From a virus, in IMG/VR virus record IMGVR_UViG_3300013119_000376, positions 1 to 33,191 of that record: a stretch of 33,191 nt of DNA. One strand, written 5' to 3'. Position numbers and translations under genes: made by a program. Position 1 is the stretch's first letter. Each line of letters opens with the position of its first letter. The notes under the pieces were generated by a model that saw only the letters and a program-made list of their open reading frames with translations, was not told the DNA's origin and did not search any database. Below, in pieces: positions 1 through 5,541 of this stretch.

Positions 1-169
1 TAGTGGTGGTGGTGGTGGTGGTGGTGGTTCTATAATATTAAAATATATGACTATAACAGGAAGTGTACCGTCAGCTGATGTATCCGGTGGTATGGGTGGT
101 GCTGGTGGTTCTGGTGCCCTTCCTGGGAAGCCTGGTGGCACTGGTTATTCATTGATACAAGAATTATAA
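1..169 (+). CDS. C-terminal part of glycine-rich tail adhesin (continues from 32509 across the ends)
   Basis: From position 2 an open frame encodes 55 residues that begin Ser-Gly8-Ser, continue with a short beta-type stretch (IILKYMTITGSV) and then glycine-rich turns, ending YSLIQEL at a stop at 167-169. There is no start codon or ribosome site here. Base 1 completes a codon begun by the last two bases of the window (ag + t = Ser). Joining the ends therefore gives one 283-residue protein with the gene starting at 32509. Alternating Gly-rich and beta segments are seen in phage tail-tip adhesins. The joining is inferred from frame and composition; the Gly-rich reading frame itself is directly visible. 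Confidence 0.8.
   Translation, partial: SGGGGGGGGSIILKYMTITGSVPSADVSGGMGGAGGSGALPGKPGGTGYSLIQEL
5..28 (+). repeat. (GGT)8 triplet repeat
   Basis: Eight uninterrupted GGT triplets encode a polyglycine run in the tail adhesin. The contig begins only four bases before the run, so the copy number may be under- or over-counted by assembly, or may vary in the population by slippage. Changes in whole triplets would keep the frame. Confidence 0.9.
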
Positions 170-180
170 GGAGGTAGATC

Positions 181-525
181 ATGGCTACAGGTAGAAGAAA
201 TCTAATAGTCAAACAAGGTGATACATTCCGATTCACGCCTACATGGAAAGATCAAAACGAAGTAGCCGTGGACCTAACTGGTGCCACTGCGACGATGACG
301 ATAAAAACTGATAGGGATGCTAGCACAAATATTTTACAGCTTACGAGTGGAAGTGGGATAACACTAGGTGGTTCTGCTGGTACAATAGCTATTGTAATGA
401 CGTCCACTCAGACGGCTCTATTTTCGTTCACAGAGGCAATTTACGATGTACAAGTCACATTGTCTACCGGAGACCTTAGAACCATCCTGGAGGGCAATAT
501 TGAACTTATACCTGGAGTAACTTAG
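181..525 (+). CDS. Small virion/tail-associated protein
   Basis: A 114-aa protein preceded by a strong ribosome site (aaggaggt, 168-175). The N-terminal 'KQGDTFRFTPTWKD' followed by 'VDLTGATATMTIK' and a C-terminal 'LEGNIELIPGVT' resembles a small all-beta protein family found beside tail-fibre genes in many phages and prophages, where a 'dtf.f...w.d..g.pvdLtG' N-terminus and a '..l.G...v.pevT' C-terminus recur. The exact role is unknown; attachment or capping of tail fibres is inference. It directly follows the Gly-rich adhesin, which fits a virion-tip operon. Confidence 0.7.
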   Translation: MATGRRNLIVKQGDTFRFTPTWKDQNEVAVDLTGATATMTIKTDRDASTNILQLTSGSGITLGGSAGTIAIVMTSTQTALFSFTEAIYDVQVTLSTGDLRTILEGNIELIPGVT

Positions 526-753
526 GGATACGATAAAATAAAAAAAGGATTTAATTAAAATCCCTAAATTATCAATAAGGTATATTATATTAATTTAATT
601 AATTAATTTAATTCTTTTTATTATATTATTAAGTACTAGGTTCTATTATTAGTTTCTGTATTAGTAGGTATTAATTTAGTATTAGGTATTTAATTAATTA
701 ATTAATTAATTTTAAACATTAATATAGTCATTCATCGCAAAAAGGAGTAAGCC
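526..753. other. AT-rich intergenic region with (TTAA)n tracts and an element shared with 11340-11400
   Basis: There is no gene in these 228 bases. They are almost entirely A+T and hold alternating TTAATTAA tracts (about 590-612 and 689-713). A weak hairpin GGATTT/AAATCC at about 547-563 follows the upstream gene. The block TTAATTAATTTAATTC and then AAGTACTAGGTT (631-642) reappears in inverted orientation at 11348-11390. I see no convincing promoter. Possible roles are a DNA-unwinding element, a bidirectional terminator or a regulatory site; none is proven. Confidence 0.6.
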
Positions 754-1116
754 ATGACAAGATTCAGTAGCACAGGGTCAATAGATATAATCGAGACAGG
801 AATCCAAGGGCCAGCAGGAACTGCATCCAGGACCACTGTAACAAAATCAGCTGATGCGACATTGACAGCCAGTGAGGGTTTAGTATTAGTAGATGCTTCT
901 GGTGGTGTAGTAATAATAACCCTCCCCGACCCAACAACTGTAAGTGGTGTTGACTTTATGATAATTAAAAATGATAGCTCTACCAATACAGTCACTGTCA
1001 GTCCTAATGGGTCAGAGACTATAGACGGGGAATCAAGCTATCTGATGACAGCACAATTTGAAGGTGCGACAATGATCAGTGATGGCACAAATTGGTATGT
1101 GATAGGGATAAAATAA
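754..1116 (+). CDS. Virion structural protein with short collagen-like motif
   Basis: A 120-aa protein preceded by AAAAAGGAG (739-747). After a short N-terminus with 'GIQGPAG', a collagen-like fragment, the rest is a beta domain. Its 'SADATLTASEGLVLVDAS' then 'VIITLPD', 'NTVTVSPNGSETIDG' and 'DGTNWYVIG' segments are typical of small beta domains found in phage tail fibres and neck or tail appendages. It is probably part of a tail-tip or fibre complex. Its stop overlaps the next start (TAATG). The family resemblance is from memory of common phage proteins; the exact role is unknown. Confidence 0.7.
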   Translation: MTRFSSTGSIDIIETGIQGPAGTASRTTVTKSADATLTASEGLVLVDASGGVVIITLPDPTTVSGVDFMIIKNDSSTNTVTVSPNGSETIDGESSYLMTAQFEGATMISDGTNWYVIGIK

Positions 1117-1346
1117 TGATAGATGGATTAAATAATTTTGAAGAATTAGAAGTAGAGCATGTTGTAAGGTCAGTTATCAAAGAAGAAATGACTGAACTCA
1201 AGGAGTGGATGGGTTCACAGTTTGTTCAGAAAGTGGATTGTGTACGCCGAGATAGCACTGTTGAAAAGAAGATATATGCAGTAGGTATTATGGCTGTGAT
1301 AGGCATGGGTAGGAGTGCATGGGAAGTAATAAGGATGATACTATAG
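1116..1346 (+). CDS. Small protein with amphipathic N-terminus and C-terminal hydrophobic segment (XhlA-type candidate)
   Basis: A 76-aa protein whose ATG overlaps the preceding stop (TAATG, 1114-1118), suggesting translational coupling. An earlier ATG at 1092 lies inside the upstream gene and is less likely. The N-terminal 50 residues are charged and helical (VIKEEMTELKEWM), and the C-terminal 26 residues are hydrophobic (IYAVGIMAVIGMGRSAWEV). This 'soluble helix plus one TM' plan resembles XhlA/haemolysin-type lysis accessory proteins that sit beside holins, and a two-TM gene follows at once. Assignment is by architecture only. Confidence 0.6.
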   Translation: MIDGLNNFEELEVEHVVRSVIKEEMTELKEWMGSQFVQKVDCVRRDSTVEKKIYAVGIMAVIGMGRSAWEVIRMIL

Positions 1347-1356
1347 GGGGTGTGAT

Positions 1357-1539
1357 ATGGTCTGGAGAGTATTAATAACTGCTAGTAAAGCATGGTCCTT
1401 TTTGACATTAGTTTTATCTGTATTCCTGTTTGCCACCGGTGACCCAAACGCGATATACGTGATCAACCTCAGCTTTGGGGCAATTATGGGTAAGACAGGT
1501 GTTCAGTTCTTATTAGAAATGAAGAGGGGTGTTAAATAG
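1357..1539 (+). CDS. Two-TM membrane protein, holin candidate
   Basis: A 60-aa protein preceded by GGGGGTGTGAT about 6-12 bases upstream. Hydrophobic stretches are at residues 8-26 and about 31-52, joined by a short 'GDPNAIY' turn, and the C-terminus is basic (EMKRGVK). Size, two TM segments and a charged tail fit a small phage holin. It is the last gene before the terminator at 1574-1634 and so ends the late unit. A structural membrane role cannot be excluded. Confidence 0.55.
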   Translation: MVWRVLITASKAWSFLTLVLSVFLFATGDPNAIYVINLSFGAIMGKTGVQFLLEMKRGVK

Positions 1540-1573
1540 GTTTTGTAAGTAAATATATATAAGATTCATATCA

Positions 1574-1634
1574 AACGCTAGGGAGCCCAATAATCGCTGT
1601 ATACATCGATTAAGGTGGCACCCTGGCGTTTTTG
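1574..1634 (+). terminator. Rho-independent terminator of the late unit
   Basis: AACGCTAGGG (1574-1583) pairs with CCCTGGCGTT (1621-1630), a 10-bp stem with one G-U pair. It is followed by a T-rich run from 1629. The 37-nt apical part holds a second stem, AATCG (1592-1596) with CGATT (1607-1611). It lies 34 bases past the last structural-module gene and just before the control region, as expected for a late-transcript terminator. Confidence 0.75.
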
Positions 1635-1658
1635 TGTTTATTGGCATATATTTTATTT

Positions 1659-1688
1659 GGTTAATTTTATACAGGTTAATTTTATACA
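1659..1688 (+). repeat. Perfect tandem 15-bp repeat
   Basis: GGTTAATTTTATACA occurs twice head-to-tail (1659-1673 and 1674-1688). Each copy ends in TTATACA. The second copy, extended by CA, gives TTATACACA, which matches the DnaA-box consensus TTATNCACA. This looks like an iteron or operator pair rather than coding sequence. Confidence 0.8.
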
Positions 1689-1744
1689 CACCCAAAGCCA
1701 GTAATACCAATGCCCCTGTATATTATTATACACCAATTGTATAA
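1667..1744 (+). promoter_or_regulatory. TTATACA box cluster: candidate replication origin or operator
   Basis: Three forward TTATACA boxes (1667-1673, 1682-1688, 1726-1732) and one reverse copy TGTATAA (1738-1744) lie within 78 bp of AT-rich, gene-free DNA. The second reads TTATACACA, a perfect DnaA-box consensus; the third reads TTATACACC, one mismatch. The palindrome TGTATA-TTAT-TATACA (1717-1732) contains the third. Clustering supports binding by host DnaA or a phage initiator or repressor. Which of these it is cannot be told from sequence. Confidence 0.5.
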
Positions 1745-1745
1745 T
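1717..1745 (+). promoter_or_regulatory. Putative early promoter overlapped by a palindrome
   Basis: A perfect TATAAT hexamer at 1740-1745 sits 17 bases after TGTATA (1717-1722), a poor -35 with three of six matches. The -35 lies within the palindrome TGTATA-TTAT-TATACA (1717-1732), so a bound protein could block or activate it. It is placed between the late terminator and the first early gene at 1857, the right location for an early promoter. Confidence 0.45.
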
Positions 1746-1779
1746 TTTGAACAAACATGTATGAGAAAAAACTTGTACG

Positions 1780-1795
1780 TCAAGCTACGGCTTGA
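1780..1795 (+). promoter_or_regulatory. UACG-tetraloop hairpin in the early leader
   Basis: TCAAGC (1780-1785) and GCTTGA (1790-1795) form a perfect 6-bp stem around TACG. With the closing C-G pair this is a UNCG-class loop, known to be very stable in RNA. There is no T-run, so it is not a plain terminator. It would lie about 30 nt into a transcript from the promoter at 1717-1745, where it could protect the 5' end or bind a regulator. Confidence 0.5.
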
Positions 1796-1856
1796 TTCTT
1801 GAATTGGCACGGTTTGTGTAAGTAATAAGGCATCACAGGGAAAGGTGGTGATTATA

Positions 1857-1940
1857 ATGTTGGATGAAGATATGATAGATTATACAGCTGAGGAGATAAT
1901 AGAGTTATATAGAGTGGAGTCCATCAGGGATAACGAATAG
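1857..1940 (+). CDS. Acidic 27-aa mini-protein
   Basis: A 27-residue frame with AAAGGTGGTGA (1841-1851) as ribosome site. The product is acidic and helical (MLDEDMIDYTAEEIIELYRV). It is the first gene after the early promoter region. It is not recognised. Small acidic early phage proteins often bind and inhibit host enzymes, but nothing here shows a target. Its shortness makes the call tentative. Confidence 0.45.
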   Translation: MLDEDMIDYTAEEIIELYRVESIRDNE

Positions 1941-1955
1941 AGGGAGGTGAGAACA

Positions 1956-2105
1956 ATGAATATCCAGCGTGGGTTGATAGATCATAAGAATAAGATCGTG
2001 ACTATATATAGGCTGTGTAAGTATACACATTCATCATTCTGGCCCATGTTTGGTGTTATGTTTAACTTGAAAGACCTGTTGATAAATATAAAGGGACTGG
2101 ATTGA
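1956..2105 (+). CDS. Unknown 49-aa early protein
   Basis: The gene starts 7 bases after a strong ribosome site (AGGGAGGTGA, 1941-1950). The product is basic at the N-terminus (GLIDHKNKIVTIYRLCKY) and more hydrophobic at the C-terminus (SFWPMFGVMFNLKDLLI). Its stop overlaps the next start (TGATG at 2103-2107), implying coupling. No family is recognised. Confidence 0.55.
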   Translation: MNIQRGLIDHKNKIVTIYRLCKYTHSSFWPMFGVMFNLKDLLINIKGLD

Positions 2106-2245
2106 TGAATATTAAATTACAATATTTTGAATGGTTAGCAACTGAGGACCCATGTGGTGAATGTAGTAGTAAGCATTGTAAAGCTAAGTCTTGTTTTTAT
2201 ACCAGAATGGAATATGAAAAATACTTAAAAGGTGGCGACAAATGA
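2105..2245 (+). CDS. Cys-rich 46-aa protein (putative zinc binder)
   Basis: The start codon overlaps the preceding stop, and its own stop overlaps the next gene's start (ATGA at 2242-2245). Four cysteines lie in a C-x2-C-x4-C-x4-C pattern within 'CGECSSKHCKAKSC'. Histidine is also present, so a small zinc-binding knot is likely. The adjacent gene also has four clustered cysteines, so the two may be paralogues. Function unknown. Confidence 0.6.
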   Translation: MNIKLQYFEWLATEDPCGECSSKHCKAKSCFYTRMEYEKYLKGGDK

Positions 2246-2418
2246 ATTTTGATAAGTTTAAGAAAAAATTCAACAGTAAATGCGAGAAATGTGTCCATGA
2301 GTACTGTTCGCTTTGTGATGAACATAAGAAATACCAGGCAATAGATTTCTTGTCATTGGTATATAACGTTGACGATTTTAAGATTAGCCAGATCATGAAT
2401 ATCATAAATAAGGGGTGA
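2242..2418 (+). CDS. Cys-rich 58-aa protein (putative zinc finger)
   Basis: Four cysteines arranged C-x2-C-x4-C-x2-C (CEKCVHEYCSLC, residues 14-25) form a compact putative zinc knuckle after a lysine-rich N-terminus. The rest is helical and ends 'IMNIINKG'. It overlaps the preceding gene by four bases (ATGA), so the pair is probably translated together. It could bind nucleic acid or act as an anti-host protein; neither is shown. Confidence 0.6.
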   Translation: MNFDKFKKKFNSKCEKCVHEYCSLCDEHKKYQAIDFLSLVYNVDDFKISQIMNIINKG

Positions 2419-2423
2419 TCAAT

Positions 2424-2540
2424 ATGTATGAAAATGATGGTGATTTTGTAGAACCTGATGATTCTCTGGAATGGTTTAATGGCTTGGAAGGAGGTGACCC
2501 AGATGATAACGACAAAACATACAACAAAATTGATCAATGA
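2424..2540 (+). CDS. Acidic 38-aa mini-protein
   Basis: A short frame starting five bases after the preceding stop, with AAGGGGTGA (2410-2418) as ribosome site. The product is strongly acidic and Asp/Asn rich (DGDFVEPDDSLEWF, then GGDPDDNDK). The 3' part carries the ribosome site (GGAGGTGA, 2490-2497) for the overlapping gene at 2503. It is not recognised; an acidic DNA mimic is possible but unsupported. Confidence 0.45.
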   Translation: MYENDGDFVEPDDSLEWFNGLEGGDPDDNDKTYNKIDQ

Positions 2541-2706
2541 ATTATCGGGCCTTAATATTAGATTATCATCAGCCCTTATAAGGCTTGATAATGAAGCAGG
2601 AGTGATGAGTTCTTATGATTATGCTGAATTTTTATCCTTATTGTCCAGGTATAGGGGGTTGTTAAAGGATATTATGGATTATGAAAAAGGGACATATAAG
2701 GGGTGA
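2503..2706 (+). CDS. Unknown 67-aa helical protein
   Basis: The ATG at 2503 is chosen because it lies 5 bases after GGAGGTGA; an in-frame ATG at 2458 has no such site. The product is mostly helical and amphipathic (LINELSGLNIRLSSALIRLD, then YAEFLSLLSRYRGLLKDIMD), probably a small helical bundle or coiled coil. It overlaps the previous gene in another frame by 38 bases. The next gene, a sigma-like protein, begins four bases after its stop and uses its last codons as ribosome site. Confidence 0.6.
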   Translation: MITTKHTTKLINELSGLNIRLSSALIRLDNEAGVMSSYDYAEFLSLLSRYRGLLKDIMDYEKGTYKG

Positions 2707-2710
2707 TCAC

Positions 2711-3103
2711 ATGTTAGGCGATAAGGATATATATAATATAGCCAAGAGTGTTGCAATCAAAATACTCTCAAGTAGATCCATGGCAACTATTGCTGGTATA
2801 TCTTGGATGGATATACTTGAGGATGCTATACAGGAGGGTGTTATAGAAATCCTGGTTAATCTCGACGGCTTTGACAAGGCTAGAAGCAAGAGCATTAAGA
2901 AATATGCAGCAGCACTTGCATCAAGAAGAATAAAATCGTATATAAGATCGATACAGAGGGACAAGAGGAGGTTGATAGTATCTGGCATTTTCCAGGGTTG
3001 TAATTTCAAGGTCGGGACAATGCACAAGATCATGAGGGAATTTGACTCTGCACGTGCAAAAAATATTATACAGGAGGATTGTGATGATACATGTCGATTG
3101 TAA
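2711..3103 (+). CDS. Sigma-70 region-2-like protein
   Basis: A 130-aa protein; the start at 2711 follows AAGGGGTGA (2698-2706) at good spacing and is preferred over 2681. Residues 28-55 (SWMDILEDAIQEGVIEILVN) match the 'DL.Q.g.i.l..a...FD' core of sigma-70 region 2.2, followed by a basic 'RRIKSYIRSIQRDKRR' helix as in region 2.4. No region-4 helix-turn-helix is evident; the C-terminus is short. It may be a region-2-only factor or an antagonist that occupies RNA polymerase. A second sigma-like gene lies at 7577. Confidence 0.6.
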   Translation: MLGDKDIYNIAKSVAIKILSSRSMATIAGISWMDILEDAIQEGVIEILVNLDGFDKARSKSIKKYAAALASRRIKSYIRSIQRDKRRLIVSGIFQGCNFKVGTMHKIMREFDSARAKNIIQEDCDDTCRL

Positions 3104-3281
3104 TATACACAATGTGAAAGAAATAAAGTTTCACGGCACAGAAGAGAGTGACATATGTGCTTATCGAATACTTGTGATAACCGAGCATGATAACACTCAG
3201 CATAGTATTACGTTATATTCTAATGAGATCAATAGTTTACAGGATATAGTAACGGAGAGGAGGAATGAAAATCATGAATGA
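3084..3281 (+). CDS. Unknown 65-aa protein upstream of recT
   Basis: The ATG at 3084 is chosen because AGGAGG (3072-3077) sits six bases upstream; an in-frame ATG at 3042 lies well inside the previous gene. The product has a beta-like pattern (VKEIKFHGTEES, YRILVITEHDN, HSITLYSNEIN) and an acidic and basic C-terminus. It overlaps the sigma-like gene by 20 bases and the annealase gene by 8. No family is recognised. Confidence 0.6.
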   Translation: MIHVDCNIHNVKEIKFHGTEESDICAYRILVITEHDNTQHSITLYSNEINSLQDIVTERRNENHE

Positions 3282-4035
3282 GATTGTTAAATATGAAACG
3301 TCAAAAGGCGATGTCGAACTGTCACCGGATATAGTCCGTAAGTATATTTGTGGAAATAATTCAGTTACGGACCAGGAAGTTTTTATGTTTATGCAGTTAT
3401 GTAAGATGCAACAATTAAATCCTTTTCTAAGGGAAGCATATCTCATTAAGTATGGCTCTGGGGCGGCCAACATCGTTGTTGGCAAGGAAGCATATATGAA
3501 GAAAGCCATTCGCTCCCAGAAGTATGCTGGGCATGAGGTTGAGTGTGATGGAGAATTGCCAGACATGACGGCCACGTGTAGGGTGCATATACATGGGTAT
3601 AAGGTGCCGATATCAGTTACAGTGGATTTCAAGGAGTATGCCCAGAAGTCATCTATATGGAACGGGAAGCCAAAAACCATGCTAAAAAAGGTCGCAGTCG
3701 TGCAAGCCCTAAGGGAGGCTTTCCCTGAAGAATGTGGTGGCATGTACAGTGAGGATGAGATGCCAGTCGATCAAGATAAGATGCCAAAGACGCCAGTGGA
3801 TATAAATAATGATTCGACAATCATCGACGTGGCAGCAGAAGTCAAGGTCGAGAAAGGAGCTAGTGACAAACAATTGACTATGGTGCGCAGGCTAATAGCA
3901 CAGAAAGAGTTTGATATGGAAAAGTTTCTTGAGCATTTTGGGGCCATACCAGACATGACTAGTGAGCAAGCGTCAGAAGCTATAAATGGATTGACGGCTA
4001 AACCAAATAAAAGAAAGGAGGAGCAACAGTGCTAA
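3274..4035 (+). CDS. recT: RecT/Bet-family single-strand annealing protein
   Basis: A 253-aa recombinase that anneals complementary single strands. The N-terminal half carries the Redβ/RecT hallmarks: 'LCKMQQLNPFLREAYLIKY', 'NIVVGKEAYMKKA', and then 'SSIWNGKPKTMLKKVAVVQ' with 'ALREAFPEECGGMYSEDEM'. These closely follow the Bet family pattern. The acidic linker after residue 165 and a helical C-terminal domain are also usual. The ribosome site (AGGAGG, 3258-3263) is one base from an ATG at 3265 and ten from one at 3274; I prefer the latter. It ends overlapping the RuvC-like gene, so annealing and resolution are coupled. No partner exonuclease is recognised. Confidence 0.9.
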   Translation: MNEIVKYETSKGDVELSPDIVRKYICGNNSVTDQEVFMFMQLCKMQQLNPFLREAYLIKYGSGAANIVVGKEAYMKKAIRSQKYAGHEVECDGELPDMTATCRVHIHGYKVPISVTVDFKEYAQKSSIWNGKPKTMLKKVAVVQALREAFPEECGGMYSEDEMPVDQDKMPKTPVDINNDSTIIDVAAEVKVEKGASDKQLTMVRRLIAQKEFDMEKFLEHFGAIPDMTSEQASEAINGLTAKPNKRKEEQQC

Positions 4036-4523
4036 TAGCAATAGACCCATCGGTTAATTATATAGGGGTGGCAGTTTTCAGTGGTAAGGAATTGATTACA
4101 GCAGACCTTATAAACTTAGTGAAACATAAGAGTTTGGGTGATAAGTTAGCCGTATTTATAGAGCGGCTTAATTCCATAGTCGATGATAAGGGCAGTGAAG
4201 ATGATGTGACATTCATCTTTGAACACCCGTCGTTTTATTATCACGACAAGAGTAAAAAAGGAATAATGAAACTTTGGCACTTCATCGGGGCACTAGAATC
4301 CCTGTGCGTGATACAGGGTATGGCAGTAGAGTCGGTGGAAGTCTGTGACTGGAAGGGTAGAACTAGTAAGGACATAACTGAACTTACCGTAAGGGCTATG
4401 TATAGGGCAGGCTGGGAGACGGTAAGGAATAATGTAGCTGTAAGCTATAGGCATAATGTTTATGATGCGATAGCACTAGGAGATTGGAGGATAAAAAATG
4501 GTACCCTGGAACCAGGTGTGTAA
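4029..4523 (+). CDS. RuvC-like Holliday junction resolvase
   Basis: A 164-aa protein with a GTG start at 4029 inside the recT 3' end (ribosome site AAAGGAGGAG, 4014-4023). The RNase H fold is visible: 'IAIDPSVNYIGVAV' with the first Asp at residue 6, an acidic 'FIFEHPSF' with Glu65, and a C-terminal 'HNVYDAIALGDW' with Asp146. This matches RuvC-type nucleases, which cut branched DNA made during recombination or replication and can clear branches before packaging. Length is close to bacterial RuvC. Confidence 0.8.
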   Translation: MLIAIDPSVNYIGVAVFSGKELITADLINLVKHKSLGDKLAVFIERLNSIVDDKGSEDDVTFIFEHPSFYYHDKSKKGIMKLWHFIGALESLCVIQGMAVESVEVCDWKGRTSKDITELTVRAMYRAGWETVRNNVAVSYRHNVYDAIALGDWRIKNGTLEPGV

Positions 4524-4674
4524 CCTTATTTATAATTATAGGGTTGAGATATTGTTAATGGTGTTTTATGTTTTCCTGGGTATCTCGGCATACTACAGGC
4601 AAGAATACGCAAAGATAGGTTACTGGTTGTCAGCAATCGCAATAACTATTAGCGTTATGTTTATGAAAGGATGA
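4498..4674 (+). CDS. Two-TM 58-aa membrane protein
   Basis: The frame begins within the last codons of the resolvase gene, with GGAGGATAAAAA (4485-4496) as ribosome site. Two hydrophobic segments (ILLMVFYVFLGISAYY and IGYWLSAIAITISVMFM) flank a polar 'RQEYAK' turn. This hairpin plan is compatible with a small membrane effector or holin-like protein. It fills what would otherwise be a gap. Function unknown. Confidence 0.6.
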   Translation: MVPWNQVCNLIYNYRVEILLMVFYVFLGISAYYRQEYAKIGYWLSAIAITISVMFMKG

Positions 4675-4678
4675 TAAT

Positions 4679-5245
4679 ATGGACTTAAATAATTACATTG
4701 AAGAGATACATGAGAACTCAAAGGACAAGGGTTGGTGGGATAAACCACACTCAGTACTTGAAACGCACGCCTTGATACATAGTGAAATAGCAGAGGCCAC
4801 TGAGAGTGTCAGGAATGGTGACCATGCTGTTTTTATAAACCCAGTGTGTTACCCTTGCCCAGGCGCGACACATGATTGCACTGAGATGGACTGCCCGGAT
4901 GCTATAGAGAAGCCGGAGGGTGAGGCAGTCGAACTCGTTGATGCTGTGGTAAGGGTATTGGATTATTTTGGTCATAAGGGATGGGGGTGTACAAACTTTA
5001 AGACAACGATATTGACCACACCAAATGCGCTTAATAAGCATGCTGTATTTCATGCTCAGGTGGGTATGGCAGCAACAGGCGCATTAATCGATGACGAGGA
5101 CTGGGAATCGGACTATTTAAATAATGTAGTTAATCAGATATTGGAATATTTCGAATTGCGTAGTTGGGATTTTGAAGAAGTGCTAAAACTTAAAATGGCT
5201 TATAATAAAACGAGGTCATACAGGCATGGTGGTAAAAAACACTAA
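4679..5245 (+). CDS. MazG-like nucleotide pyrophosphohydrolase
   Basis: A 188-aa protein preceded by AAAGGATGATA. It shows the MazG-type metal-binding plan: an E-x2-E motif in 'HSEIAEATESVR' (Glu36, Glu39) and an E-x2-D motif in 'EAVELVDAVVRVLDYF' (Glu85, Asp88), ending with the usual 'KMAYNKTRSYRHGGKK' basic tail. Such enzymes hydrolyse (d)NTPs or alarmone-linked nucleotides, and phages use them to adjust nucleotide pools. A Cys-rich insertion (C57, C60, C67, C72) lies between the two motifs and might bind zinc. Residues 118-165 look like a second, degenerate half. Confidence 0.75.
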   Translation: MDLNNYIEEIHENSKDKGWWDKPHSVLETHALIHSEIAEATESVRNGDHAVFINPVCYPCPGATHDCTEMDCPDAIEKPEGEAVELVDAVVRVLDYFGHKGWGCTNFKTTILTTPNALNKHAVFHAQVGMAATGALIDDEDWESDYLNNVVNQILEYFELRSWDFEEVLKLKMAYNKTRSYRHGGKKH

Positions 5246-5256
5246 AGGAATCGACA

Positions 5257-5358
5257 ATGAAAGTAAGTATAATCGTGATTTTGTTAGTGTTACTCCTTGT
5301 AAATAATGATACTGAAGAACAATATCATCAGATGTATGAAGATGGGTGTTTACAATAA
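5257..5358 (+). CDS. 33-aa membrane or exported mini-protein
   Basis: After GGAATCGACA comes a short frame with an N-terminal hydrophobic stretch (MKVSIIVILLVLLLVNN) and a polar acidic tail (DTEEQYHQMYEDGCLQ) with a single Cys. The upstream region has a weak ribosome site (AAAGGAA). It could be a single-pass membrane peptide or a secreted micro-protein. Size makes the call tentative. Confidence 0.45.
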   Translation: MKVSIIVILLVLLLVNNDTEEQYHQMYEDGCLQ

Positions 5359-5370
5359 AGGGAGTAAGAC

Positions 5371-5535
5371 ATGATTAACTATATAGCTGGTATATTAACA
5401 ATAATACTATTTTTACCATTAATACTGGTAGGGTTTATATTGTTACAGTATTCATATGACACGTTGACTAAGACACACAACGAGATATATATGGACTATA
5501 TGAACTATTGGCACAAATGGAATAAAGGGGAGTGA
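5371..5535 (+). CDS. 54-aa single-TM protein
   Basis: The gene starts 12 bases after the previous stop with AAAGGGAGTAAG as ribosome site. Residues 5-27 are strongly hydrophobic (IAGILTIILFLPLILVGFI), followed by a polar, Tyr-rich tail (HNEIYMDYMNYWHKW) that would face one side of the membrane. It lies just before the methyltransferase gene. Function unknown. Confidence 0.6.
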   Translation: MINYIAGILTIILFLPLILVGFILLQYSYDTLTKTHNEIYMDYMNYWHKWNKGE

Positions 5536-5541
5536 TGCCTA

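Noticed and set aside
1610-1634. T-box-like sequence AAGGTGGCACCCTGGCG in the terminator
   Set aside because: It resembles the T-box core GGTGGNACC, but there is no room for a Stem I with specifier loop and no amino-acid gene downstream; the match is explained by the terminator stem.
1803-1820. TGGCACGGTTTGTG as a sigma-54 promoter
   Set aside because: The -24 half matches, but the -12 GC is absent at the needed spacing and no enhancer-binding protein gene is seen.
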